Shown here: positions 16,406 to 24,439 of the stretch, in pieces
Layout of the letters: each line of letters opens with the position of its first letter
Position numbering within the stretch: the first letter of the stretch is position 1
From: Mayfieldus sp038317345
GTDB taxonomy: Bacteria; Actinomycetota; Thermoleophilia; Solirubrobacterales; 70-9
DNA: 64,000 nt
Reading direction: 5' to 3'
Assembly (NCBI GenBank): GCA_038317345.1
Contig: JBBQBH010000010.1
Span: 1 to 64,000, forward strand
Notes under the pieces: generated by a model
Databases searched by the model: none
Seen by the model: the letters and a program-made list of their open reading frames with translations, nothing else
Told to the model about the DNA's origin: nothing
Translations under genes and position numbers: made by a program

Positions 16406-17329
16406 ATGCGCATCGACGAGATCATCGCCTCCGTCCAGCCCTGCTTCTCGGTCGAGTTCTTCCCGCCGAAGACCGACGAGGGCCGTGAACTGCTGCTCGA
16501 CAACGCCCGTGAGCTGTCCGCGCTGGATCCCGCCTTCGTTTCGGTGACATACGGGGCCGGGGGCTCGACCCGCGACGGGACGGTCGAGATCTCGAGCCTG
16601 CTGCACAACGAGCTGGACCTGGAGACGATGACCCACCTGAGCTGCGTCGGCGAGACGGCCGACGGTCTGCGCGAGGTCCTCGATCGCGTCGAGGCGGCCG
16701 GGATCGACAACGTGCTGGCGCTGCGGGGCGACCCGCCCCGTGGCGAGAGCGACTTCATCCAGCCCGAGGGCGGGCTCGGGAGCGCCGCGGAGCTGACCGG
16801 CTTCATCGGGGAGAACTACGGTTTTGCGGTTGGCGGTGCCTGCTTTCCGGAGGTGCATCCCGAGGCCCCCAGCCTCGATGCCGACCTTGCCTATCTGAAG
16901 ACAAAGGTCGACAACGGGGCGACCTTCCTGATCACCCAGCTTTTCTTCGACAACCAGGTCTATTTCGACTTCGTCGCGGCTGCTCGCGCGAAGGGGATCG
17001 AGGTCCCGATCCTCGCCGGCGTGATTCCGATCGCAAGCTACGCGCAGACGGAGCGCATCTGCGAGCTATGCGAGGCATCGATCCCGCCGCAGCTGGCCGA
17101 GGCGATGGCGGCGCTGGGAGGCGACGAGCGCGCCGAGTTCGAGCTCGGCGTCGCCTACGCCGCGCAGCAGTGCACCGAGCTGCTGCTCGGCGGGGCCCCC
17201 GGGATCCACTTCTACGCCCTCAACAAGGCTCCCGCCACCCGCGCCGTGCTCTCAGCCCTGCGTGCCGCCCGGCCCTGGGAGCGCAACGCCCGCGAGGGCG
17301 CCACCAGCGAGGCCGATGCGGTCCACTAG
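16406..17329 (+). CDS. metF: Methylenetetrahydrofolate reductase
   Basis: Flavoenzyme that reduces 5,10-methylene-THF to 5-methyl-THF for methionine synthesis. From ATG 16406 there are 307 residues, close to the family norm. The barrel signatures are clear: FSVEFFPPKTDEG near the N-terminus with the catalytic glutamate, VSVTYGAGGSTRDGT, NVLALRGDPP, and FLITQLFFDN. The frame remains open upstream across the divergent gene, but homology begins at MRIDEI. A start overlap is absent, and a hydrolase gene follows 34 nt later. Confidence 0.97.
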   Translation: MRIDEIIASVQPCFSVEFFPPKTDEGRELLLDNARELSALDPAFVSVTYGAGGSTRDGTVEISSLLHNELDLETMTHLSCVGETADGLREVLDRVEAAGIDNVLALRGDPPRGESDFIQPEGGLGSAAELTGFIGENYGFAVGGACFPEVHPEAPSLDADLAYLKTKVDNGATFLITQLFFDNQVYFDFVAAARAKGIEVPILAGVIPIASYAQTERICELCEASIPPQLAEAMAALGGDERAEFELGVAYAAQQCTELLLGGAPGIHFYALNKAPATRAVLSALRAARPWERNAREGATSEADAVH

Positions 17330-17363
17330 GCCGCGTGGCGCCTGATCTAGACTGGCGCGTTCG

Positions 17364-18206
17364 ATGGGCGAGTTCACCTACGAGGGCTATCGGCTCTCCT
17401 ATGACGAATACGGGGCCGGCGACCGGCCGATCGTGCTGATCCACGGTCTGCTGATGAACCGGCACATGTTCGAGCGGCTGGGGCCGATCCTGGCCGAGCG
17501 CGGCAATCGTGTGATCGCGCTCGACCTGCTCGGACACGGGCGCTCCGACCGCCCCGAGGACCTGCAGCGCTACTCGATGCCGCTGTTCGCCTATCAGGTG
17601 ACCGCATTGCTCGACCACCTTGGAATCGAATCGGCGGTTGTCGGGGGCACGTCGCTGGGCGCAAACGTCAGTCTGGAGGCGGCCGTGCGCTTCCCGGAGC
17701 GCGTTCAGGGGTTGTTCATCGAAATGCCGGTACTAGACAACGCCCTCTCGGCGGTGGCGGCGATATTCGCCCCGATCATGATCGCCCTGCGCTTCGGCCG
17801 CCCCGTCTTCGAGGCGGTGTCTCGGGCCACCGCGATGCTGCCGCGCTCCCACTTCATCGTCGACATCGGGCTCGACATGGTCCGCCAGCGCCCCGGGCCC
17901 TCGGTCTCGGTGCTGGAGGGGCTGCTGTTGGGGGAGAGCTCGCCGCGCAGCGCCGAGCGGCGCGGGATCGAGCAGCCGGCGCTGATCGTCGGGCACCCGA
18001 ACGATCCTCTGCACCCATTCAGCGACGCGGGAATGCTGGTCGGGGAGCTGGCCAACGCGCGCCAGATCGACGCCGATTCGATCTTCGAGTGGCGACTGAA
18101 GCCTGACCGCCTGAACGCCGCGCTGGCCGACTTCCTCGACGACGCCTGGTCGCAGGTCGAGGAGGAGCGCAGGCCCGAGCGCAAGGCGCGCATGGCTGGG
18201 GCGTAA
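17364..18206 (+). CDS. Alpha/beta-hydrolase
   Basis: 280 residues with the canonical fold: LIHGLLMNRHMF for the oxyanion-hole loop, the nucleophile elbow GGTSLG with Ser97, and a late acid/His region (IVGHPNDPLHPF). The cap region contains hydrophobic helices (AAIFAPIMIALRFG). Substrate cannot be inferred; relatives include esterases, epoxide hydrolases and haloperoxidase-like enzymes. The DUF3105 gene starts 3 nt after its stop, so the two are probably co-transcribed, possibly with metF. Confidence 0.9.
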   Translation: MGEFTYEGYRLSYDEYGAGDRPIVLIHGLLMNRHMFERLGPILAERGNRVIALDLLGHGRSDRPEDLQRYSMPLFAYQVTALLDHLGIESAVVGGTSLGANVSLEAAVRFPERVQGLFIEMPVLDNALSAVAAIFAPIMIALRFGRPVFEAVSRATAMLPRSHFIVDIGLDMVRQRPGPSVSVLEGLLLGESSPRSAERRGIEQPALIVGHPNDPLHPFSDAGMLVGELANARQIDADSIFEWRLKPDRLNAALADFLDDAWSQVEEERRPERKARMAGA

Positions 18207-18209
18207 GGC

Positions 18210-18989
18210 ATGGCGGACCGGCGGGAAGAGAAGGCGCGGCTGCGACAGATCCGCGAGGAGGCGGAGAAGCGCGAGGCCGGCGAGCAGCGGCGCAAGCTGT
18301 TGATCGGCTACGGGGTCGCCGGTCTGCTGGCCGCCGCGGTCGTGCTCGGGATCGTGATCGTCGTGGTCGGCAGCAGCGTAGGCGGGGGCGCGAGCGGGGC
18401 CGCCCACATCAATGCCCCCGACAGCGGCTCGACCAACGGGGTCCCTCCCGACGACCGCACAGGCCCCAAGCCCCCGCCCGTCAAGGTCTCGGACCTGAAG
18501 CTGGCGGCGAAGAAGGCCGGCTGCGATCTGCGACTCGGCCTTCGCGACGAGGGCCACACGCATATCCCGCCTGGTTCGAAGACGCCCCACTACGACACCA
18601 ACCCGCCCAACTCCGGCACCCACGTCCAGACAGGGTTCCAGCAAGCGGACGGCGCATATCTGAAGCAGCCGAAGGAGATCGACTTCGTGCACTCGCTCGA
18701 GCACGGGCGGCTCGAGATCCAGTACAGCCCCAAGCTGCCGACCAAGGACCAGTTGGCGCTCAGAGGGCTCTACAACACCCTCTACGGGGGCGTGCTGCTG
18801 TTCCCCAACGACACGATGCCCTACGCGGTGGCCACGACGACGTGGACGAACCTGATGGGCTGCAAGACGTACAAGGGCGCGATCACGCTCGACGCCGTCC
18901 GCGACTTCGGCAAGGCCACCGGGGGGCGCTTCGGCGGTGAGGGCGCTCCCTTCACCGGCCCGACCCCAGTCAATCCGACGGTCCGCTAG
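18210..18989 (+). CDS. DUF3105 membrane-anchored protein
   Basis: 259 residues: a charged cytosolic coiled segment (REEKARLRQIREEAEKRE), one membrane helix at about residues 31-53, a Gly/Pro linker, then an extracytoplasmic DUF3105 domain. The signature is visible as HTHIPPGSKTPHYDTNPPNSG, HSLEHGRLEIQY and GVLLFPNDTMPYAVATTTW. The conserved His residues suggest metal binding, but no activity is established for the family. It is the third gene of a likely metF-hydrolase-DUF3105 run. Its stop overlaps the convergent acetyltransferase by 4 nt. Confidence 0.88.
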   Translation: MADRREEKARLRQIREEAEKREAGEQRRKLLIGYGVAGLLAAAVVLGIVIVVVGSSVGGGASGAAHINAPDSGSTNGVPPDDRTGPKPPPVKVSDLKLAAKKAGCDLRLGLRDEGHTHIPPGSKTPHYDTNPPNSGTHVQTGFQQADGAYLKQPKEIDFVHSLEHGRLEIQYSPKLPTKDQLALRGLYNTLYGGVLLFPNDTMPYAVATTTWTNLMGCKTYKGAITLDAVRDFGKATGGRFGGEGAPFTGPTPVNPTVR

Positions 18990-19930
18990 CTGGACGCCGG
19001 GGTGGCCCGGTAGGCGGGAAAGAATCCTCCCGATTCGCGTCCGCTGCTGAGCCGCCGGTAGGCGTCGCCGTCGCAAACGATCTCCGAGGTATGGAAGGGC
19101 TCGGTGCGGTTGGCGAAGCCGCGCTTGAACTCCTCCAGGTGATCTCCGGGCTTGATTCCACCGCCGAGGTTGAGCGGCAGGCCCGAGTCCTCGGCGAAGT
19201 CGGCGATCGCTGCGACCACGTTCTTCATCGGCGAGTCAGAGACGAGCCGGTCGGCGCTGCCGCTGAGGTAGTAATGGAGCATCCCGTCGCTGCGCGCGGC
19301 GATCGAGCCCGCAGCCACCTCCCCGCCAGGCTCCAGCGCCAGGAACAGCGAGCAGCCTTCGAAGGCGAGGATCCCGGCGAAGTACTCGTCGCCGAAGAAG
19401 TAGCGGCCCTCGGCTCCAGCCCGCTGCATCGTCTGCTCATAGGCGGCAAGGAAACCGACACGCTCGGAGTCCGACACCGCCGGACCCGAAACGTGGCGAA
19501 CCTCATAGCCACGCTCGGCGTTGCGCCGGATCTGCTGGCGATCGCTTGGGCGACTCTTTCGAGGCAGCGCCGGATCGGCGATCTGGACCTGGTTTCGGAC
19601 GGTCGCGCCGGTCAGCGCCGGCTCGCCGCCGAGGCGATGACGCAGGAAGAGGCTGACCAGGCCAGTCTCCGACCAGTCGACCTGATCCGGGTCGAGCCTG
19701 CAGCCCTGTTGCGCCTCGATCCCCGGATAGCCATAGGGCGAAGTCGCATCCAGCGCGTCCGCGGCATCTATCTCGCGCACGACGACGGGGGCCAGCATCT
19801 GGCTTCCCCCGCCCGAGATCCGCAGCGTGTGGGTGACCCCTTCGGCTGACATGAACTCGGCCGAGTGGAAGAACTCCGCTCCGGCCACGGCGGCACCTCC
19901 ATCCTCGAGCAGCTCGGCCGCGGCGCTCAC
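18986..19930 (-). CDS. FemAB/BioF2-like GNAT acyltransferase
   Basis: 314 residues resembling the PF13480 group of GNAT proteins (FemX/BioF2-like), which transfer amino-acyl or acyl groups in cell-envelope or polysaccharide synthesis. Features include KSRPSDRQQIRRNAERGYEV, the acyl-CoA-type core FLALEPGGEVAAGSIAARSDGMLHYYLSGS, and NLGGGIKPGDHLEEFKRGFANR near the C-terminus. Its ATG overlaps the stop of the upstream acetyltransferase (ATGA), implying co-translation. The position beside the glycan cluster suggests modification of a surface polymer. Confidence 0.82.
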   Translation of the reverse strand: MSAAAELLEDGGAAVAGAEFFHSAEFMSAEGVTHTLRISGGGSQMLAPVVVREIDAADALDATSPYGYPGIEAQQGCRLDPDQVDWSETGLVSLFLRHRLGGEPALTGATVRNQVQIADPALPRKSRPSDRQQIRRNAERGYEVRHVSGPAVSDSERVGFLAAYEQTMQRAGAEGRYFFGDEYFAGILAFEGCSLFLALEPGGEVAAGSIAARSDGMLHYYLSGSADRLVSDSPMKNVVAAIADFAEDSGLPLNLGGGIKPGDHLEEFKRGFANRTEPFHTSEIVCDGDAYRRLSSGRESGGFFPAYRATPASS

Positions 19931-20469
19931 TCGAGGTCGGCGGCCGCGGCGCGGAACTCGTCGGGAAGGACTCCCCAGACTTCGCAGTCGGCCTGCTCGC
20001 CGTCACGAGACAGGTGGCCCCGCATCGTTCCCTCGTGGCTCCAGCCGAGGCTCGCGACCACGCGCTTGGCGGCCTCGTTATCGGCCGGGATCCGCCCGTA
20101 GACGCGATGGGCACCGAACTCGTCGAAGGCCTTGGCGATCGTCAGCGCCTCGGCCCGCCGGCCCACCCCCTTGCCGCGCACGTCGTCGCCGATCAGCGCC
20201 CCCAGCTCCGGCGCCGTCTGGCGAAACAGCCCGTACAGGGCCGTGAAACCGACCGGCCCCTCGTGCCCCTCGACCATGATCGCGAACTTGCGGTCCTCCC
20301 CCGAGTCGCCCATCGCCCGCTCAACCCACCGTTCGGCGTCCTGCTCGGAGAAGTCCGAGCGCTGCTCCATCAGTGTTGCGGTCGCGTCGCGGTTGTTGAA
20401 CCAACGGTGCACCGCGCCCGCGTCGCCGAGCTTAAACCCGCGCAGCCAGACCTTGGGGGCATCGCTCAT
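19927..20469 (-). CDS. GNAT N-acetyltransferase (RimJ/RimL type)
   Basis: 180 residues. The acetyl-CoA pyrophosphate loop is present as DDVRGKGVGRRAEALTIAKA, followed by the late-strand motif VYGRIPADNEAAKRVVASLGW that is typical of RimJ/RimL proteins. The N-terminal strand begins VWLRGFKLGD. Such enzymes acetylate N-termini, or amino-sugar nucleotides when sited in glycan clusters. It directly precedes and overlaps the FemAB-like gene, and the initiating sugar transferase lies 25 nt upstream. Confidence 0.9.
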   Translation of the reverse strand: MSDAPKVWLRGFKLGDAGAVHRWFNNRDATATLMEQRSDFSEQDAERWVERAMGDSGEDRKFAIMVEGHEGPVGFTALYGLFRQTAPELGALIGDDVRGKGVGRRAEALTIAKAFDEFGAHRVYGRIPADNEAAKRVVASLGWSHEGTMRGHLSRDGEQADCEVWGVLPDEFRAAAADLE

Positions 20470-20494
20470 CGAGTCGGAACGATACGCGCGGGCT

Positions 20495-21058
20495 CTAGTC
20501 AGGCGCCAGCCCGTGGCCCGTGATCAGCAATACGAAGGTCCTGCCGAGGATGCGCAGATCGAGGGCCAGCGAGCGATGATCGACGTACCAGACGTCGAGC
20601 TCAATCCGCTCCTCCCAAGGAATCCCGGCGCGGCCCTGAACCTGAGCCCAGCCGGTGATCCCGGGCTTCACCTCGAGACGGCGACGCTGGTACGGGTTGT
20701 AATCGGAGACTTGGGCCTCGATCGTAGGGCGCGGCCCGACGATCGACATCTCCCCCCGCAGGACATTGATCAGATTGGGGATCTCGTCGAGCGAGAAGCG
20801 ACGCAATGGGCGCCCGACGGGCGTCACCCGCGGGTCGTCGCGGGTAACCACGGTCCCCACCCCAACCGGATCGGAGCCCTGCACCATTGTGCGCAGCTTC
20901 AGCATCTCGAAGACCCGCCCGTCCTTTCCAACCCGGCGCTGGCGGTAGATCGCCGGCCCAGGACTGCCGAGCCGGATCGCGATCACCGCCACGGCGAGCA
21001 GCGGCAGGCAGAGAATCAGTGCCACCGAGGCGACGACTACGTCGAGGGCCCTGGTCAA
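20495..21058 (-). CDS. Initiating sugar-phosphate transferase (bacterial sugar transferase / PglC-like)
   Basis: 187-residue monotopic phosphoglycosyl transferase that loads the first sugar-1-phosphate onto undecaprenyl phosphate. An N-terminal membrane helix (VVVASVALILCLPLLAVAVIA) leads to GPAIYRQRRVGKDGR, FEMLKLRTM, the catalytic DE pair in RRFSLDEIPNLINVLRGEMS, and GPRP. It lacks the extra four-helix N-terminal domain of WcaJ, so it is the short PglC form. Its ATG overlaps the stop of the glycosyltransferase upstream by 4 nt. It starts glycan synthesis for this cluster. Confidence 0.95.
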   Translation of the reverse strand: MTRALDVVVASVALILCLPLLAVAVIAIRLGSPGPAIYRQRRVGKDGRVFEMLKLRTMVQGSDPVGVGTVVTRDDPRVTPVGRPLRRFSLDEIPNLINVLRGEMSIVGPRPTIEAQVSDYNPYQRRRLEVKPGITGWAQVQGRAGIPWEERIELDVWYVDHRSLALDLRILGRTFVLLITGHGLAPD

Positions 21059-22182
21059 CGCGTTCCCGCCGCCTTCTCCCAGGTGGCAGGGCTACCACGG
21101 CGAGCCCGGTCCCAGAGCCCAGCGGCAATCGAGGCAGTGGTGAGCACGTAGTAACGCGCGATCCGCAGCGGGGCGAGGGGAACGAAGCGCCCCAGCAGGG
21201 CGGCGAGCAGGATCGCCGCCTGTGCGGCGAGGGTGACCGCGTAGACCCAGCCGTGGCCGAGCAGGACGACGTTGGCGGCAAGCGCGACCAGGTGCAGCAG
21301 CGGCGTCAAATAGCGAATCAGCCGGTGCGAGGCGATCTGAAACGCGAACAGGGGACGGTATCCGCGCGGCGAGAGCATTCCTTCGCGCACGACGATGTCC
21401 CAGAGGCCGACCATCATCCGTCGCTTGCGGGCGAACTCACCCTCCAGGGTGGGGACCATGCGCTCCTCGGCAACCGCCCACGGCGCGTAGAGCGCCCGCA
21501 TCCCCCGCTTCTCCAGCTCGAAGGGAAGCGAGAGGTCGTGGCTGGCGCTCGGCGGAAGCGGCATGTAGGCGTCGCTTCGCACCGCGTATATCCCCCCGTT
21601 GCCGGCCGTGACCCCGCCGAGACCGGACTCCAGCTCGCGGACCGCCATCTCGTAGCGCCAGTAGAAGCCCTCCTGGTTGTCGCCCTCGCCGTCGATGAGT
21701 TGCAGCTGGCCGCAGACGTAGCCGACGGCCGGGTCCGCGAACGGCTCCACGAGGCGCAGCAGGGCGTCGTCGCGCCAGAAGCTGTTGGCGTCGGAGAAGG
21801 CCAGAACCTCGCCTGAGGCCCGCTCCGCAGCGGCGTCCTGGGCGGCGATCTTGCCGCCCCGCGGCAGGTCGAGGACGAGGTCGGCGCCCGCCCCGCGCGC
21901 CGCCTCGATGGTGGCGTCGGAGGAACCGTCGGAGGCGACGATCAATTGCAGCCGCTCGCGCGGATAGTCGAGCGCCAACGCGTTTTCAACCTTCACCGCG
22001 ATCACCTCCGCCTCGTCGTAGGCGGCGACGATCAGCGACACGGGAGGGAGCTCCTGAAGCGGGCGTGGGTGCTCCAGCGTCGGCCGCCGCCGCAGCTTCG
22101 CGAGCACCCACAGGGTCAGCGGGTAGCCCGCGTGCGTGTAGGCGATCAGCCCAACAGAGATCCAGAAGACTGCTTCGAGCAC
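21055..22182 (-). CDS. Membrane glycosyltransferase family 2
   Basis: 375 residues. An N-terminal helix (FWISVGLIAYTHAGYPLTLWV) is followed by a GT-A domain with PPVSLIVAAYDEAE, IVASDGSSDATIE, LAFSDANSFW (the DxD-type acid site) and KRRMMVGLWDI, the last resembling the QxxRW region of processive enzymes. Three hydrophobic helices close the C-terminus. It probably extends a lipid-linked glycan on the cytosolic face. It is tightly coupled to the sugar transferase downstream and lies 7 nt from the GT4 gene. Confidence 0.92.
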   Translation of the reverse strand: MLEAVFWISVGLIAYTHAGYPLTLWVLAKLRRRPTLEHPRPLQELPPVSLIVAAYDEAEVIAVKVENALALDYPRERLQLIVASDGSSDATIEAARGAGADLVLDLPRGGKIAAQDAAAERASGEVLAFSDANSFWRDDALLRLVEPFADPAVGYVCGQLQLIDGEGDNQEGFYWRYEMAVRELESGLGGVTAGNGGIYAVRSDAYMPLPPSASHDLSLPFELEKRGMRALYAPWAVAEERMVPTLEGEFARKRRMMVGLWDIVVREGMLSPRGYRPLFAFQIASHRLIRYLTPLLHLVALAANVVLLGHGWVYAVTLAAQAAILLAALLGRFVPLAPLRIARYYVLTTASIAAGLWDRARRGSPATWEKAAGTR

Positions 22183-22189
22183 GGCCCGA

Positions 22190-23311
22190 TTATCGGCGCT
22201 CCGACGCCAGTAGCTCTTCGTAGAGGCTCAATGTGTCGGCGGCGATTCGATCCCAGGAGAACGGGCCCTCGGCCGCACGGCGCGCCGCCGCCGCGAGCTC
22301 GGAGCGGGCCGCCTCGTCATCGACGAGCTCGGCCAATGCCTGAGCGAGCGCCGCTGGGTTCTCGGGCGGGACGATCCGGGCCGCCCCATGCTCGCTGGCC
22401 AGCTCCGGGAAGCCGCCGACCGCGGACAGCACCATCGGCTTGCCGAAGGCGAGCGCCGTGTAGACGACGCCCGAGTGCTCGACGTCGCGGTAGGGCAGCA
22501 CGACGAGGTCGGCGCGCCGAAAGTAGGCGGGGATCTCGGGGTCGGTGATGAAGCGGGGCACGAAACGGACCGTGCCGCCCGCCGACTCGGCGAGCCGGCG
22601 AAGCGGCTCGACCGGCATCCGGGGGTTGCCGACAATCCACAGCTCAGCCCCCTGCACCGACCGAAACGCCTCTAACAGGGTGTCGATCCCCTTGTAGGGG
22701 CGCAGCAGCCCGAAGAAGAGGATCACCGGGCCCTCGGCGTCGCGCAGCTCGGCCGGCAGCGGTTCTTCCTCCGGCAGCCTGGATAGGTAGTCGAAGGCAC
22801 CGTGGTTGATGACGCGCACGCGGGTCGGCTCGACGCCGACCTCCTCCTCGAGCCGGCGCGCGCCGTGGCGCGAGTGCGCCACGACTGCGTCCATGCGACC
22901 GAAGACGCGCCGCGCGGTCGCGAGCTGGCTGCGGCTGGGCTGCGGCGGAAGCACGTAATGCGCGGTCATCACCCGCGGGCGCAGCGGCGGCAACAGCAGC
23001 GCGTCCAGACCGGGCACCGTCAGCCACTGGTAGTGGATGACGTCGGCATCGGCAGAGCGCCGGAAGCGCAGCATGTCGGGGACGTGCTCGGCGAGCTTGA
23101 AGACGCGCCTGGCCGGGGTGTCGAGGCCACGCCCCGCGGCTCGCCTATAGAAGCGCTCCGAGACCTCATATCCCTGCGGCTGCGGAGTGGGGCCGTAAAG
23201 AAAGCGGCTGGTGACCAGCTCGACTTCGGCGCCGGCACGAGCGAGGGCGGCGGCCAGCGCGTGGTCGTAGGGCGGCGTGAAGGCCGACGGGTCGACGAGC
23301 TGCACTCGCAT
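22190..23311 (-). CDS. Glycosyltransferase family 4 (GT-B)
   Basis: 373 residues with a two-Rossmann GT-B fold. The N-terminal donor-side loop is PPYDHALAAALARAGAEVELV. The C-terminal nucleotide-sugar domain has GPVILFFGLLRPYKGIDTLLEAF and the EX7E-type motif region (DLVVLPYRDVEHSGVVYTALAFGKPMV). It is probably a retaining enzyme using an NDP-sugar. Its ATG overlaps by one base (TGATG) with the stop of a 54-codon frame immediately upstream. Confidence 0.93.
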   Translation of the reverse strand: MRVQLVDPSAFTPPYDHALAAALARAGAEVELVTSRFLYGPTPQPQGYEVSERFYRRAAGRGLDTPARRVFKLAEHVPDMLRFRRSADADVIHYQWLTVPGLDALLLPPLRPRVMTAHYVLPPQPSRSQLATARRVFGRMDAVVAHSRHGARRLEEEVGVEPTRVRVINHGAFDYLSRLPEEEPLPAELRDAEGPVILFFGLLRPYKGIDTLLEAFRSVQGAELWIVGNPRMPVEPLRRLAESAGGTVRFVPRFITDPEIPAYFRRADLVVLPYRDVEHSGVVYTALAFGKPMVLSAVGGFPELASEHGAARIVPPENPAALAQALAELVDDEAARSELAAAARRAAEGPFSWDRIAADTLSLYEELLASERR

Positions 23312-23475
23312 CAGATGAGTGATGCCACGGCAACGTGCGCCTGGGGGCGCGCGTGGCCGAGCAGATCGAGGATGGAGGGCGCGAAGTGTGCTTGTTGCAC
23401 TCGAGCGCCCGAAGAGGATGAGATGCGAAGCGCCACGCGCGTAATCCAGGCGTGCGGGGTCGTGGGGTTACTCAT
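23311..23475 (-). CDS. Putative 54-residue protein, copy A of a two-copy family
   Basis: A short frame from ATG 23475 to TGA, whose last base is the first base of the GT4 start codon. The product contains TTPHAW, RISSSS, ILDLL and ARPQAH. It matches, without gaps, the 54-residue frame at 43630-43794: I count 37 of 54 identical residues and 34 differing bases among 162, with third codon positions changing most (15 against 10 and 9). A -10-like GATAAT (23484-23489) lies 8 nt upstream of the ATG, compatible with leaderless translation. The opposite strand is also open for 54 codons in both copies, so a palindromic repeat or structured RNA remains possible. The family is unknown to me. Confidence 0.5.
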   Translation of the reverse strand: MSNPTTPHAWITRVALRISSSSGARVQQAHFAPSILDLLGHARPQAHVAVASLI

Positions 23476-23500
23476 CTAGGGCGATTATCGTGAGCGGGCC

Positions 23501-24439
23501 TTGGAGCCGACTCTTTCCTACTGCGTCGTGAACACGAACGGCCGCGAGTTCCTGCTCGCCTGCCTGGAGGCGATCGAGCGCAGCACGCCTGCCGACCTCG
23601 AGCGTGAGGTCCTGGTGCTCGACAACGCCTCCGATGACGGCTCGGCCGACGCGGTGCGCGGACTTGGTCGCAATATCCGTCTCATCGAGCTGGATCGGCG
23701 CACCGGCAAGGCGGCCAACGATTCGACCCTCTTGCGCGAGGCCCGTGGTCGCTACTGCCTGCTGCTCAACGAGGATTCAGAGTTGCGACCCGGCGCCGTC
23801 GAGGCGCTGATTGAGGAACTGGAGGCCGACCCAGCGGCCGCCGTCGCCGGCGCCCAACTGCTCGACTCCGGCGGACACGAAGTGCCTTGTGCCTGGCGCT
23901 TCCCCGGCGTCGGCACGGCGCTTGCCGGGGCCCTGTTCCTGCACCGCTGGCTGACCGTGCAGAGCAAGGGCAGCGAGACCCGGCGGGTCGACTGGGTGCA
24001 GTCCAGCGTCATGCTGGTCCGCCGCGAGGCGGCCGCCGGGGTCGGCTACCTGGACTCGGACTTCTTCGTCTACTACGACGAGTGTGATCTCTGCAAGCGG
24101 CTGGCCGACGCCGGATGGCGGACCCTCTACGTCCCGGGCGCCCGCGCCGTCCATCACGACCAGCTGGCCACCGACCTCGGCGCCGGGCTGCCTCGCATCG
24201 TCGAGTTTCACCGCAATCGCGACCTCTATATGCGCAAGCACAGCTCCGCGCTGGCGGCCTTCGCCGTGCGGTTGCTGACCGCCTGGGCCTACGCGATACG
24301 GGCGCTGGCGGCACTGTTCCTCCCCCGCCACCCGGCGGGCGTCTATCTGGCGCATGCACGCCAGGCGCTGCGCCCGGCTCGCGGCGAAAGCATGCGTGAC
24401 CTAGCTAGTGGTCACGCCCACAACGACGGTCATCTCTAA
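23501..24439 (+). CDS. Glycosyltransferase family 2 (rhamnosyltransferase-like)
   Basis: 312 residues of GT-A fold: LSYCVVNTNGREFLLACL at the N-terminus, LVLDNASDDGSADAVR for the nucleotide, LLLNEDSELRPGAVEAL with the metal-binding acid motif, and DSDFFVYYDECDLCKRLADAGW typical of WbbL-like rhamnosyltransferases. A hydrophobic segment near the C-terminus may seat it on the membrane. The start is TTG, with gagcggg upstream. It is the only plus-strand gene within the glycan cluster and converges with the flippase gene, overlapping it by 4 nt. Confidence 0.92.
   Translation: MEPTLSYCVVNTNGREFLLACLEAIERSTPADLEREVLVLDNASDDGSADAVRGLGRNIRLIELDRRTGKAANDSTLLREARGRYCLLLNEDSELRPGAVEALIEELEADPAAAVAGAQLLDSGGHEVPCAWRFPGVGTALAGALFLHRWLTVQSKGSETRRVDWVQSSVMLVRREAAAGVGYLDSDFFVYYDECDLCKRLADAGWRTLYVPGARAVHHDQLATDLGAGLPRIVEFHRNRDLYMRKHSSALAAFAVRLLTAWAYAIRALAALFLPRHPAGVYLAHARQALRPARGESMRDLASGHAHNDGHL

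Noticed and set aside
23315..23479. Plus-strand 54-codon frame in the 23.3 kb element (with an equivalent at 43.6 kb)
   Set aside because: It is open in both copies, but the 43.6 kb copy would be antisense to a tight operon. The minus-strand frame fits the gene junctions better. Third positions of the two frames coincide, so substitution pattern alone cannot decide.
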